A DNA stretch of 64,000 nt. Origin: CAWJNF01 sp963844235. GTDB lineage: Bacteria; Actinomycetota; Thermoleophilia; Gaiellales; Gaiellaceae. The notes under the pieces were generated by a model. It was given only the letters and a program-made list of their open reading frames with translations. It searched no databases and had not been told where the DNA came from. Made by a program: the position numbers and the translations under genes. Positions 46,059 through 54,668 of this stretch are shown here, one piece after another. The stretch spans positions 682,001-746,000 of the forward strand of contig CAWJNF010000008.1 of the NCBI GenBank assembly GCA_963844235.1, read 5' to 3'. Numbering within the stretch: position 1 is the stretch's first letter; each line of letters starts with the position of its first letter.

Positions 46059-48058
46059 GCGACCGCGGCCTCGAGCCTCGGCTCGACCCGGTCGCCGACG
46101 ACCGCCCTGGTCGGCTCGAGCGCCGGCGCCAGGGTCGGGCGGGCCACGAGCCGGTCGTGGAGCAGCATGACCGAGACGGCGCCGACGAGTGCCATCTCGT
46201 CGGTCTCGCCGGCGGCCGCGCCGGCGCCTGCCAGCTTGCCGACGACCCTGGAGACGGCGTCCGGCGAGAGCACACCCGCATCGGCGACGCGACCCGGCGA
46301 GAGGAGCTCCGCGACCCACTCCGGCGCCCTGGGGCCGGCGAAGACCTCGGCGATCGGCGCTCGGTAGGGCACCTTGCGCCGCTCGCCCACCTCGCGCGGC
46401 ACCAGGGGGGCGACCGCGCGGCGGAGGGCGTGCTTCTCCTCCAGGCCGCGGAGGCGCATCCGGTCGGGGAGGGACGCCGCGAGCTCGGCCACCCGGTAGT
46501 CGAGGAACGGGAACCGGCCCTCGATCGAGTTGCCCATCAGCATTCGGTCGCCCTGGGCGTGGAGGAGGTAGGCGTCGAGGAATGTGACGATCTCGAGGTA
46601 CTGCGCCCGGCCGAGCGGCGTGAAGCCGCCGAATCCCTCGGGCAGCCTCGCGGTCAGGCGCGCGAGCGGGTCGCCGGCCGGCTCCGCCGCGGCGAGGACG
46701 TCCGGCGAGAGGATGCGCGCGAGGCGCGACGTGTTGGCGAAGCGGATCCGGTGGCTGTACAGCGGATCGTCCGTGTCGGTGAGCCCGCGGGCGTAGAAGC
46801 CGGTGAGGAAGGGGCCCGAGCGGCCGAGGTCCCGCCCCAGGAAGGCGTTCAGGCGGGCCAGGAGCCTCGGGCGCAGCTCCGACTCGGGGTCCCGCGCCCA
46901 GAAGCGGCGCACCTTGTCCTCGCGGAAGATGTCGTAGCCGGCGAAGAGCTCGTCGGCGGCCTCGCCGGTGAGCACCACCTTGAGCCCCGCCTGCCGCACG
47001 GCGCCGGACAGCGCCAGCAGCGGGGCCGGCGCTGTGCGGAGCGTGGGCTTCTCCCACAGCTCGATCGCCCGCGGCAGGAGCTCGGCGATGTCGGGCGCGT
47101 CGACCTCGACTTGCGTCAGCGTCGTTCCGAGCGCCTCGGCGATTCGCGCCTGGTGCTCCCGCTCGTCGAAGCGCTCGTCGCGGAACGTCAACCCGAACGA
47201 GAAGAGCTCTTCGCGGTTGAGGCGCCGCGTGAAGGCGGCGATGGCGGAGGAATCGAGCCCGCCGCTGACGTAGGCGGCGACGGGCACGTCGGCGCGCAGC
47301 CGGATCCGGGTCGCGTCCTCGAGCACCTCGCGCAGCTCGTCGACCAGCTCGTCCTCCGACTCCGCCGCCCGGGCCGTGTCCGGGGAGAAGTCGATGTCCC
47401 ACCAGCGGCGCTCCGCTCGGATCCCGCCCGAGTCCGCGATCAGGTAGTGCGCCGGGGCGAGCTCCCGGATGCCCTTGAACGAGGAGCGGTCGGGGAGGAT
47501 GGCCCAGGTCGTGAACGACTCGACGAGCGCGGCCGGATCGAGCTCACGGCGTGCCGCCGGATGGCGCAGGAGCGCCTTGCACTCCGACGCGAAGCAGAGG
47601 TCGCCGCCGAGCTCCGCCACGTAGAGCGGCCGGGCGCCGAAGCGATCGCGGGCGAGGAAGAGCTCGCGCGCGAGCCGGTCCCAGACCGCGAACGCGAAGT
47701 CGCCGTTGAGGCGATCGAGGCAGTCGGGGCCCCACTCCGCGTAGGCGACGGCGAGCACCTCCGTGTCCGAGCGTGTGGCGAAGCGACGCCCCAGGCCTTC
47801 GAGCTCCGCCCGCAGCTCGACGTAGTTGTAGATCTCGCCGTTCTGCATGACCCAGTAGCGGCCGCTCTCGTCCGCGAGCGGCTGATCCCCGCCGGCGAGG
47901 TCGATGATGGCGAGACGCGTGTTGACCATGCCGAACGACCCGTCGAGGTAGAGCCCGGTGCCGTCGGGCCCCCGATGACTGAGCTCGCCTGCCATCTCGA
48001 GCAGGAGTCGTGTCGGCGGCGAGCCGTTACGCGAATACATCCCGGCGATGCCGCACAC
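46055..48058 (-). CDS. asnB: glutamine-hydrolysing asparagine synthase-type amidotransferase
   Basis: 667 residues from GTG 48058, so that Cys2 of MCGIAGMY becomes the N-terminal nucleophile of the glutaminase domain (HRGPDG, QNGEIYNY, FGARPLY). The synthetase domain has the pyrophosphate loop VSGGLDSSAIA, LTGEAADELFAGYD and GRFPFLDYRV. In this locus it is more likely to amidate a carboxylate on the polymer or on a carrier-bound intermediate than to serve asparagine supply, similar to exosortase-associated amidotransferases; that is inference. It is coupled to the AMP ligase. Confidence 0.92.
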   Translation of the reverse strand: MCGIAGMYSRNGSPPTRLLLEMAGELSHRGPDGTGLYLDGSFGMVNTRLAIIDLAGGDQPLADESGRYWVMQNGEIYNYVELRAELEGLGRRFATRSDTEVLAVAYAEWGPDCLDRLNGDFAFAVWDRLARELFLARDRFGARPLYVAELGGDLCFASECKALLRHPAARRELDPAALVESFTTWAILPDRSSFKGIRELAPAHYLIADSGGIRAERRWWDIDFSPDTARAAESEDELVDELREVLEDATRIRLRADVPVAAYVSGGLDSSAIAAFTRRLNREELFSFGLTFRDERFDEREHQARIAEALGTTLTQVEVDAPDIAELLPRAIELWEKPTLRTAPAPLLALSGAVRQAGLKVVLTGEAADELFAGYDIFREDKVRRFWARDPESELRPRLLARLNAFLGRDLGRSGPFLTGFYARGLTDTDDPLYSHRIRFANTSRLARILSPDVLAAAEPAGDPLARLTARLPEGFGGFTPLGRAQYLEIVTFLDAYLLHAQGDRMLMGNSIEGRFPFLDYRVAELAASLPDRMRLRGLEEKHALRRAVAPLVPREVGERRKVPYRAPIAEVFAGPRAPEWVAELLSPGRVADAGVLSPDAVSRVVGKLAGAGAAAGETDEMALVGAVSVMLLHDRLVARPTLAPALEPTRAVVGDRVEPRLEAAVA

Positions 48059-48173
48059 TCTGCTCCCAGGATATGGACGCCCCGCCGGAGCCGCAAACGC
48101 AAGCGCCTTCCTCGATCTCGTACGGGCGAACCGACCACGGCTGCTAGACTCGCCAACCGCACAGCACCCTCTC

Positions 48174-48443
48174 ATGGACCCTTCCGCGATCGAGCTCGAC
48201 ATCCGCCGCTTCCTGACCGAGAACTTTCCGCTCTCGGCCGGCGGCTTCACCCTCGGCGGCAGCGACTCGCTCCTCGAGGCGGGCGTCATCGATTCGACCG
48301 GCGTCCTCGAGCTGATCGAGTTCATCGAGGAGCGCTACGACGTCGCGATCCCCGACCACGACGTGCTTCCGGAGAACCTCGACTCGGTCGACGCGATCGT
48401 CCGCTACGTCGGCGCCAAGCTCAACGGCGTCGGCGGATCCTAG
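48174..48443 (+). CDS. acyl carrier protein, second module
   Basis: 89 residues from the ATG at 48174. Ser41 in VIDSTGVLEL is the predicted phosphopantetheine site. FIEERYDVAIPDHDVLPENLDSVDAI fits helices 2 to 4. It is followed after 8 bases by a NadE-like gene and is divergent from asnB, 115 bases apart, which must contain both promoters. It probably carries the acyl group activated by the ligase at 44511. Confidence 0.93.
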   Translation: MDPSAIELDIRRFLTENFPLSAGGFTLGGSDSLLEAGVIDSTGVLELIEFIEERYDVAIPDHDVLPENLDSVDAIVRYVGAKLNGVGGS

Positions 48444-48451
48444 GATGCGCG

Positions 48452-49456
48452 GTGACGGCCGGCGAGGCTGAGCCCACGCTGCCCGCGGACGTCCTCCGGC
48501 TCGACGCGGAACAAGCCGTCGCCGAGATCGTGGAAGCGCTCCAGGCCGCCGTGGGCGGCCGGCTGCGGCGCCGTGGAGCCGTCCTCGGGCTCTCGGGCGG
48601 CGTGGACTCGAGCGTCTGCTGCGCCCTCAGCGCCCTCGCCTTCGGTCGCGAGCGGGTCCTGGGGCTGCTCATGCCGGAGGCGGACTCGGCGCCCGACACG
48701 CTCGCCCTGAGCAGGCTCTCGGCGGAGAGCGTCGGCGTCGAGACGGTGCTCGAGGACATCACCGGTCTGCTCGAGGCGGCCGGCTGCTACCGGCGCCGGG
48801 ACGAGGCGATCCGCCGGGTGATTCCCGACTATGGCCCAGACTGGCGCTCCAAGATCGTGCTGCCGGGGCTCGCGGACGGCGAGAGCTTCCGTCTCTTCTC
48901 CGTCGTCGCGGAGTCGCCGGAGGGGGAGCGCACGGAGGCGAGGCTCACGTCCGTCGCCTATCGCGAGGTGGTCGCCGCGACGAACTTCAAGCAGCGCACG
49001 CGCAAGATGCTCGAGTACCACCACGCCGACCGGCTCGACTACGCGGTCGTGGGCACCCCGAACCGGCTCGAGTACGACCAGGGCTTCTTCGTCAAGTGCG
49101 GGGACGGCGCCGCCGACGTGAAGCCGATCGCCCATCTCTACAAGACCCAGGTCTACCAGCTCGCCGAGCACCTCGGCGTGCCAGAGGAGATCCGTCGCCG
49201 CCCGCCGACGACCGACACGTACGCGCTCGAGCAGAGCCAGGAGGAGTTCTTCTTCTCGGTGCCCTACCAGGCGATGGACCTCTGCCTCTACGGCCACAAC
49301 GCGGGCATCCCGCCCGCGGCCGTCGCCGAGGCGGCCGGCCTTCCGGTCGAGGCAGCCGAGCGCGTCTACCACGACATCGAGGCGAAGCGTCGCGCGACCG
49401 CGTACCTGCACCTGCCGCCGCTCCTCGTCGAGCCCGTTCCCGAGATCCACATCTAG
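48452..49456 (+). CDS. nadE: NAD synthase-like ATP pyrophosphatase (NadE family)
   Basis: 334 residues from GTG 48452. N-type ATP pyrophosphatase: LGLSGGVDSSVCCAL (PP-loop, 48-54), NFKQRTRKMLEYHHA, VVGTPNRLEYDQGFFVKCGDGAADVKPIAHLYKTQVYQLAEHLGVPEEI, as in ammonia-dependent NadE. It is longer than the usual 245-275 residues because of an insert around 110-150, and the loop after RRPPTTDTYALEQSQEE departs from housekeeping NadE. Being coupled to a carrier protein, it may amidate something other than NaAD. Both readings remain open. Confidence 0.85.
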   Translation: MTAGEAEPTLPADVLRLDAEQAVAEIVEALQAAVGGRLRRRGAVLGLSGGVDSSVCCALSALAFGRERVLGLLMPEADSAPDTLALSRLSAESVGVETVLEDITGLLEAAGCYRRRDEAIRRVIPDYGPDWRSKIVLPGLADGESFRLFSVVAESPEGERTEARLTSVAYREVVAATNFKQRTRKMLEYHHADRLDYAVVGTPNRLEYDQGFFVKCGDGAADVKPIAHLYKTQVYQLAEHLGVPEEIRRRPPTTDTYALEQSQEEFFFSVPYQAMDLCLYGHNAGIPPAAVAEAAGLPVEAAERVYHDIEAKRRATAYLHLPPLLVEPVPEIHI

Positions 49457-49514
49457 CCGTTCGCGCTCGCGCCGGGCTTCATTCCGCGGCCGGGGAGCGA
49501 TCTATCCTCTCTTG

Positions 49515-51590
49515 ATGATGGACGAGCCAGCCGCGCCGTCCCGGCGGCGGGTCGACGCGCGCGCGCTCGCCGAGCCGTTTGTGCGCAGTCCGGCGCTCGC
49601 GCCATGCGCCGTCGCCGTGGCGGTCTTCGTCGGCTGGTCGGGCTACCAGGCCGGCTACCCTCCGACCGTCTGGTACCCGGGCGGGCTGCTGGTCGGCGCC
49701 TGCCTCGCGACGGCTCTCGCGATCTCGCGGCGCCCGCTCGCCGGCGCCCCCCGGCCGCTCGTGGCCGCGCTCGCTCTGTTCGCAGGCTTCACCGCCTGGT
49801 CGTTCCTCTCGATCCTCTGGGCCGACCAGCGTGCGGACGCATGGGACGGCGCGAATCGCACGCTTCTCTACCTCGGCGTCTATGCGCTGTTCGCACTCTG
49901 GCCGTGGCGACCCGGCGCCGCCGCGGCGCTGATGGCGCTCTACGCCGTGGGCGTAGCGGCGGTCATGGGCGCCTACCTCGCGCGTGCCGCGGCCGCCGAC
50001 GATCCCGGCAAGTTCTTGATCGGTGGGCGTCTCGCCGAGCCGGCCGGCTACCCGAACGCGAACTGCGCTCTGGCCATGGGCGCGTTCTTCCTGGCGGCGT
50101 TCCTCGCCTCGAGACGGGAGCTTCCGTGGCTCGGCCGAGCTCTGTTGCTCGCCGCGTCCGGCGTGACGCTCGAGCTTGCCATACTCACGCAGAGTCGGGG
50201 CTCGCTGGTCGCCGTGCCGCTCACTGCGCTGCTGGCGCTGGCGATCGTCCCGGGGCGGTCACGCCTGCTGCTCTCCTTCGCCGCGGTCGGAATCGTCGCG
50301 TTCGCCTTCCGCTCGCCTCTCCTGGACGTGTACCCGGCGCGGGACGACGCCGGCGCACTGCGCGACGCGCTCGCTCAGGCCGCGCAAGCCGTCGGCATCT
50401 CGGCCGCAATCCTCGCCGCGGTCGGCGCCGCCGTCGCGCTCGCGGACCAGCGGCTCGAGCTCTCCGAGCGCGCCCGCCGCCGAACCGGGCTCGCCGTCCT
50501 GGCGGCGTGCGTCGTGCTCGCTGGAGCCGCGCTCGCCGGCCTCGTCGCCGCCTACGGCAACCCGGTCACGCGAGTCGAGAGCGCGTGGAACGACTTCACG
50601 GCGGCCCACGGCGACGAGAATTACCTCGACCCGGGCTCGTCGCGCTTCTCGGGCGGTCTCGGCTCCAACCGCTGGGACTTCTGGCGCGTCGCCGTCGACA
50701 GCTTCGAGCGCTCGCCGCTGCTCGGCGCCGGCGCAGACAACTTCGCGCTCGACTACGTGCGCGACCGCCGGAGCCCGGAAGAGCCGCGGTACGCCCACAG
50801 CGTGGAGCTCCGCGTGCTGGGAGGGCTCGGCATCGTCGGCGCGGCGCTCTTCACCGCGGCCGTGGGCTTCGCGCTCGCTGCGGCGCACCGGGCACGGCGC
50901 TCGTCGACACCGTTCGGGGCCGCCCTCGCCGCCGGCTGCGTCGTTGCCTTCGCGTACTGGCTCATCCACGGGACGGTCGATTGGTTCTGGGAGTTTCCCG
51001 CGCTCGGCGCTCCCGCCTTCGCCTGGCTCGGGCTCGCCGCCGGGCTTTCCCGGGTTCCGCCGGTCACCGCTCCACCGGCCGCGCCACAGCCGGCCGGGCC
51101 GGGCTGGCACCGGGTTGCGCTGCCCCTGTGCCTCGCGACTCTGGGCCTGGCCGTTCTCGTCTCGTTCGTGCCGCCCTGGCTCGCCGCTCGTGACATCGAT
51201 CAGGCGGCCGCGACGTGGCGCGACGATCCGCAGGCGGCCTTCGACCGGCTCGACCGGGCGCGCCGGCTCAATCCGCTCGCCGAGCGCCCGGACCTCATCG
51301 CCGGCGCCATCGCGAGCCGCCTGGGCGACCTCGAGCAGATGCGCGCGTCGTTCACACGCGCTCTCGAGCGCAATCCTCGCAACTGGTATGCGCTGCTCGA
51401 GCTCGCGGTCGTCGACTCGAACGAGGGCCGCTTCTCGGAGGCGGCCAGACGGCTCGAACAGGCTTCGGCGCTCAACCCTGGCGAGCCTGCGCTGGCGCTC
51501 GCCCGCGAGCGTCTGGAGGCGCGACAGCCAATTCCACCCGACTTCCTGCGGCGCCTGTTCCTCGACCGGGTGGAGTCGCTGACGAGCTGA
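49515..51590 (+). CDS. O-antigen ligase-like membrane protein with C-terminal TPRs
   Basis: About 691 residues from the ATG at 49515. Roughly 12 membrane segments with the Wzy_C-type loop (AEPAGYPNANCALAMGAFF; SNRWDFWRVAVDSFERSPLLGAGADNF; EPRYAHSVELRVLGGLG), a membrane-anchored tail, then tetratricopeptide-like repeats (about 560-670: SRLGDLEQMRASFTRALERNPRNWYALLELAVV). TPR-bearing relatives occur as ligases or glycan polymerases. The TPRs probably face outside and bind protein partners. It may attach glycan to an acceptor, possibly protein. Confidence 0.88.
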   Translation: MMDEPAAPSRRRVDARALAEPFVRSPALAPCAVAVAVFVGWSGYQAGYPPTVWYPGGLLVGACLATALAISRRPLAGAPRPLVAALALFAGFTAWSFLSILWADQRADAWDGANRTLLYLGVYALFALWPWRPGAAAALMALYAVGVAAVMGAYLARAAAADDPGKFLIGGRLAEPAGYPNANCALAMGAFFLAAFLASRRELPWLGRALLLAASGVTLELAILTQSRGSLVAVPLTALLALAIVPGRSRLLLSFAAVGIVAFAFRSPLLDVYPARDDAGALRDALAQAAQAVGISAAILAAVGAAVALADQRLELSERARRRTGLAVLAACVVLAGAALAGLVAAYGNPVTRVESAWNDFTAAHGDENYLDPGSSRFSGGLGSNRWDFWRVAVDSFERSPLLGAGADNFALDYVRDRRSPEEPRYAHSVELRVLGGLGIVGAALFTAAVGFALAAAHRARRSSTPFGAALAAGCVVAFAYWLIHGTVDWFWEFPALGAPAFAWLGLAAGLSRVPPVTAPPAAPQPAGPGWHRVALPLCLATLGLAVLVSFVPPWLAARDIDQAAATWRDDPQAAFDRLDRARRLNPLAERPDLIAGAIASRLGDLEQMRASFTRALERNPRNWYALLELAVVDSNEGRFSEAARRLEQASALNPGEPALALARERLEARQPIPPDFLRRLFLDRVESLTS

Positions 51591-51802
51591 GCCGAGGACA
51601 CCAGCCAGCCCTCGGGAAGAAGAAAATATCTTGTCGCTCCGTCCTGTCCTTGTTGTACCCTGAGGACAACCTGGGGCTGCGGCAACAGCTAGCAGGGCAG
51701 TACCGATATCCCGCGAATGGGTCAAGAGGTACCCGTTCGGGGGATTCGGTGAGGTTCGCGCGCTACTACGCTCAATCAAAGCATCAAGTGAGAGGGATCA
51801 CT

Positions 51803-52062
51803 GTGAAAAGACTTGCCATCATGTCCGTCGGCCTCCTAGCGGCCGCCGTGGTCTACGCGCCCCTTGCGCTCGCCCAGCAGTCGTCGGTGGACGGCTAGGC
51901 GGCGGCGCGGGCGGCGTCCAGTCGGAGGTCGAGGGCGGTGGCGGTGCCGGCGGCTCGTTGCCATTCACCGGAATGGACCTCGGCCTGTTGATCGGCGGCG
52001 GCCTCGTGCTGCTGGCGGTCGGCTTCGGGCTGCGCCGGCTCGCGCGCGGCAACGCTTCCTAG
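51803..52062 (+). pseudogene. tiny LPFTG cell-wall-anchored protein, one frameshift
   Basis: About 86 residues if repaired. GTG 51803, with GAGAGGG upstream. Signal peptide VKRLAIMSVGLLAAAVVYAPLALA, a short Gly/Ser/Val/Glu stretch, then LPFTG, a hydrophobic segment (GLLIGGGLVLLAVGF) and a basic tail (LRRLARGNAS), the complete sortase sorting signal. As given, a TAG at 51896 ends the frame after VDG; restoring one base near 51896-51899 joins it to GGGAGGVQSEVEGG. The mature surface part would be only about 30-35 residues. The sortase is 1.7 kb downstream. Confidence 0.75.
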
Positions 52063-52282
52063 AGCGGCGACCACCGAATGCGCTGACGGCCGATCTGCGG
52101 CACGATGCGCGTGTGACGACAAAGAGTTTGCGGTCTCCCGCCGACAACGGTTGGCACGTGACCGCATCCCGTCATACGAGGGTGTCGTCCGGCACGAGGT
52201 TCGCTGCGGCTCGGAGCCCCGTTCTCGGGTCGCGAGCGGCCGGCGTGTACCCTCGGAAGGAGCTCTACCCACCTTGGAGATC

Positions 52283-53743
52283 GTGACCGAGCTCGAGACA
52301 CTCGCGGCCTCACGCCCCGAAGCGACAGAGCGCACCCGGCTCACCCCGGCCGTGGGCCCGCAGCATGGCTGGCAAGTCATCTGCCTGGCGCTCGACGCCG
52401 CCATGCTCGCGCTCGCGTGCGTGACCGCCACGATCGGCTCGAGCGCCGCCGGCGTCGGGACCGCGCCGGTCAAGTGGCTCGTCATCTATCCGATCCTCGT
52501 GCTCCTGCTCTTCCACCTGCGGCACATGTACAGGCTCCGGCTCCGGGTCCAGATCCTGGACGAGGTGCGGGGAACGCTCACCGCGACGGCGCTCGCCGCG
52601 ATGGCGGTGATCTCGGCGCGGGCCCTGGTCGCCGACGACCCGAACCTCGTCGGCCAGACCGTCCGCCTGTGGGCTTTCTCCGCGGTCTACCTAACGGCGG
52701 GGCGGGTGAGCCTCGCCTGGGCGCTCTCCGGCGCCAGGCGCCACGATCGCGCCATGCTGCCCACGCTCATCGTCGGAGCCGGCCGGATCGGAAAGCTCAC
52801 GGCCCGCCGCCTCCAGGAGCACGCGGAGTCCGGGCTGCGCCCGATCGGCTTCCTCGACAAGGAGCCGCTCGACGACGGCGACGACTCGCTGCCGGTGCTC
52901 GGAGCGAGCTGGGACCTCGAGCGCGTGGTGCGCGAGCACGGCGTCCGGCACGTCGTCATCGCGTTCTCGACGGCCCCCCATCAGGTTTTCCTCAGCATCG
53001 TCGACCGCTGCGACGAGCTCGGCGTGACGGTCTCGCAGGTGCCCCGCCTCTTCGAGAAGATGACCGACCGGGTGACCGTCGAGCACCTGGGCGGCCTGCC
53101 GCTGATCTCGGTACGCCGCGCGGACCCGCAAGGCTGGCATTTCGCCGTCAAGTACACGCTCGACCGCGCGGCGGCGGCCGTCGCGCTCGTGCTGGTCGGC
53201 CCGATCCTGCTGGGCGCGGCCGCGGCCGTGGCCATCTCGCTCGGCCGCCCCATCTTCTACCGACAGCGCCGGGTCGGCCTCGACGGGCGGCCGTTCGACA
53301 TCCTCAAGTTCCGCACGATGCGTCCCGCCGAGGGGCAGACGCCCGGCTCAGCCTACGCGCTGGGCGAGGACGGGATCGCGCCGGGCGGCGTCGAGGGCGA
53401 GGATCGGCGCACCCGCGCCGGCGCGTTTCTGCGCCGCACGTCGCTCGACGAGCTTCCCCAGCTCCTCAACGTCGTGAGAGGAGAGATGAGCCTCGTCGGC
53501 CCGCGGCCGGAGCGACCCGAGCTCGTCGCGATCTTCGAGGACAGCATCCACCGCTACGACGAGCGCCACCGCGTCAAGGCGGGCATCACCGGGTGGGCGC
53601 AGGTGCACGGCCTGCGTGGCAACACGTCTCTTGCCGACCGGGTCGAGTGGGACAACTACTACATCGAGCACTGGTCTCTCTGGCTCGACGTCAAGATCAT
53701 GCTCATGACGTTCACGGCTGTCCTGCACCACCGCGGAGCCTGA
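52283..53743 (+). CDS. polyprenyl glycosylphosphotransferase, copy 2
   Basis: 486 residues from GTG 52283; a TTG 10 bases upstream or longer reading is possible. Same architecture as the enzyme at 21319: N-terminal membrane segments, a Rossmann-like middle (LIVGAGRIGKLTARRLQEH), then RPIFYRQRRVGLDGRPF, LKFRTMRPAEG, TSLDELPQLLNVVRGEMSLVGPRP and KAGITGWAQVHGLRGNT. Sequence differences from copy 1 suggest a different first sugar, so the locus may make two glycans. The stop is immediately linked (TGATG) to the sortase start. Confidence 0.93.
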   Translation: MTELETLAASRPEATERTRLTPAVGPQHGWQVICLALDAAMLALACVTATIGSSAAGVGTAPVKWLVIYPILVLLLFHLRHMYRLRLRVQILDEVRGTLTATALAAMAVISARALVADDPNLVGQTVRLWAFSAVYLTAGRVSLAWALSGARRHDRAMLPTLIVGAGRIGKLTARRLQEHAESGLRPIGFLDKEPLDDGDDSLPVLGASWDLERVVREHGVRHVVIAFSTAPHQVFLSIVDRCDELGVTVSQVPRLFEKMTDRVTVEHLGGLPLISVRRADPQGWHFAVKYTLDRAAAAVALVLVGPILLGAAAAVAISLGRPIFYRQRRVGLDGRPFDILKFRTMRPAEGQTPGSAYALGEDGIAPGGVEGEDRRTRAGAFLRRTSLDELPQLLNVVRGEMSLVGPRPERPELVAIFEDSIHRYDERHRVKAGITGWAQVHGLRGNTSLADRVEWDNYYIEHWSLWLDVKIMLMTFTAVLHHRGA

Positions 53744-54630
53744 TGGAGGCCTCCGCCCCCGAGACGACGCCGCCCCTCGCACCAGAGTTGGGCGAGCGGG
53801 CCGCGGCCCCGCCCCGGAAGGCACGTCGCAGCCTGCGGCGCCTCGGCACCGCGCTGATGATCGTCGGGTGCCTCTCGCTCGCCTACGGCGCCACGGTGTA
53901 CTTCTGGAAGGACCCTGTTACCGACCTCTGGGCGATGTGGAAACAGCGCGGGCTCGCAAGCGAGCTCGACCAGTCCTTCGCAGAGTTCAGAGCTACGCCG
54001 CCGGCAGAGTTCAGAGCTACGCCGCCGGCCGAGGTCGAGGCTCCACCCGCTCAAACCACGACGCCTTCCGTCGCGCCTCCCGCCGAGCCTGCAGCCGAAG
54101 CTGCCGCCGAGCCGAGCCCGGCGCCGCCGCCGGACGCCGCCGCCGGCCTCAAGGTGATCGCCGCGGACGCCCGTCGCTTCCAGGCGGGCGTCGCGGAAGG
54201 CGAGGCGCTCGGGCGGCTCGTGATCCCGGAGCTCGGCATCGACCCGATCGTGGTGAACGGAACCGACTGGGGACGCGACCTCTCGCGCGGTCCAGGGCTT
54301 TTCCCCGAGTCGAAGTTCCCCGGCGCCGGGCGCGTCACCGCGATCGCGGGCCACCGGACGACCTTCGGAGCCTGGTTCCGGAACATCGACGACCTCGAGG
54401 CCGGCGACGCCGTCTCGCTCGCCCTCCCGTACGGCACCTTCCGCTACACGGTCGTCGGACACGAGATCGTGGACGACGGCGACTGGACCATCCTCACTCC
54501 TCGTAGCTACGAGACACTCGTTCTCTCGGCGTGCCATCCGCTCTACAGCGCCTCGCACCGCTGGATCGTCTACGCACGGCTCGTCTCGGTCGACCGGCCC
54601 GACGGGACGACAGTGCGGATTCCGGCCTAG
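53743..54630 (+). CDS. sortase (class E-like), with long stalk
   Basis: 295-residue cysteine transpeptidase that links LPxTG-type proteins to the cell wall. N-terminal membrane anchor (about 36-54), then an Ala/Pro/Glu-rich stalk (about 80-135, with an exact 24-bp duplication), then the sortase barrel: GRLVIPELGIDPIVVNG, AIAGHRTTFG (His204), LVLSACHPLYSASHR (Cys264, Arg273) and VYARL. All three catalytic residues are present. Reads directly on from the sugar transferase and lies near an LPFTG protein, its likely substrate. Confidence 0.92.
   Translation: MEASAPETTPPLAPELGERAAAPPRKARRSLRRLGTALMIVGCLSLAYGATVYFWKDPVTDLWAMWKQRGLASELDQSFAEFRATPPAEFRATPPAEVEAPPAQTTTPSVAPPAEPAAEAAAEPSPAPPPDAAAGLKVIAADARRFQAGVAEGEALGRLVIPELGIDPIVVNGTDWGRDLSRGPGLFPESKFPGAGRVTAIAGHRTTFGAWFRNIDDLEAGDAVSLALPYGTFRYTVVGHEIVDDGDWTILTPRSYETLVLSACHPLYSASHRWIVYARLVSVDRPDGTTVRIPA
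53980..54027 (+). repeat. 24-bp exact tandem duplication in the sortase stalk
   Basis: Two identical 24-bp copies (53980-54003, 54004-54027) encode AEFRATPP twice. It lengthens the linker between membrane anchor and catalytic domain and is likely variable. Confidence 0.9.
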
Positions 54631-54668
54631 GTCGTCGACCGCAGCTCGGGTCGCAGCCGCAAGGCCGG

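Noticed and set aside
45926..49456. A very long plus-strand open frame of about 1176 codons covering the asparagine synthase region
   Set aside because: Only its last 334 codons (the NadE-like gene) encode a recognisable protein. The rest is the antisense shadow of asnB and the AMP ligase, caused by high GC at third positions.
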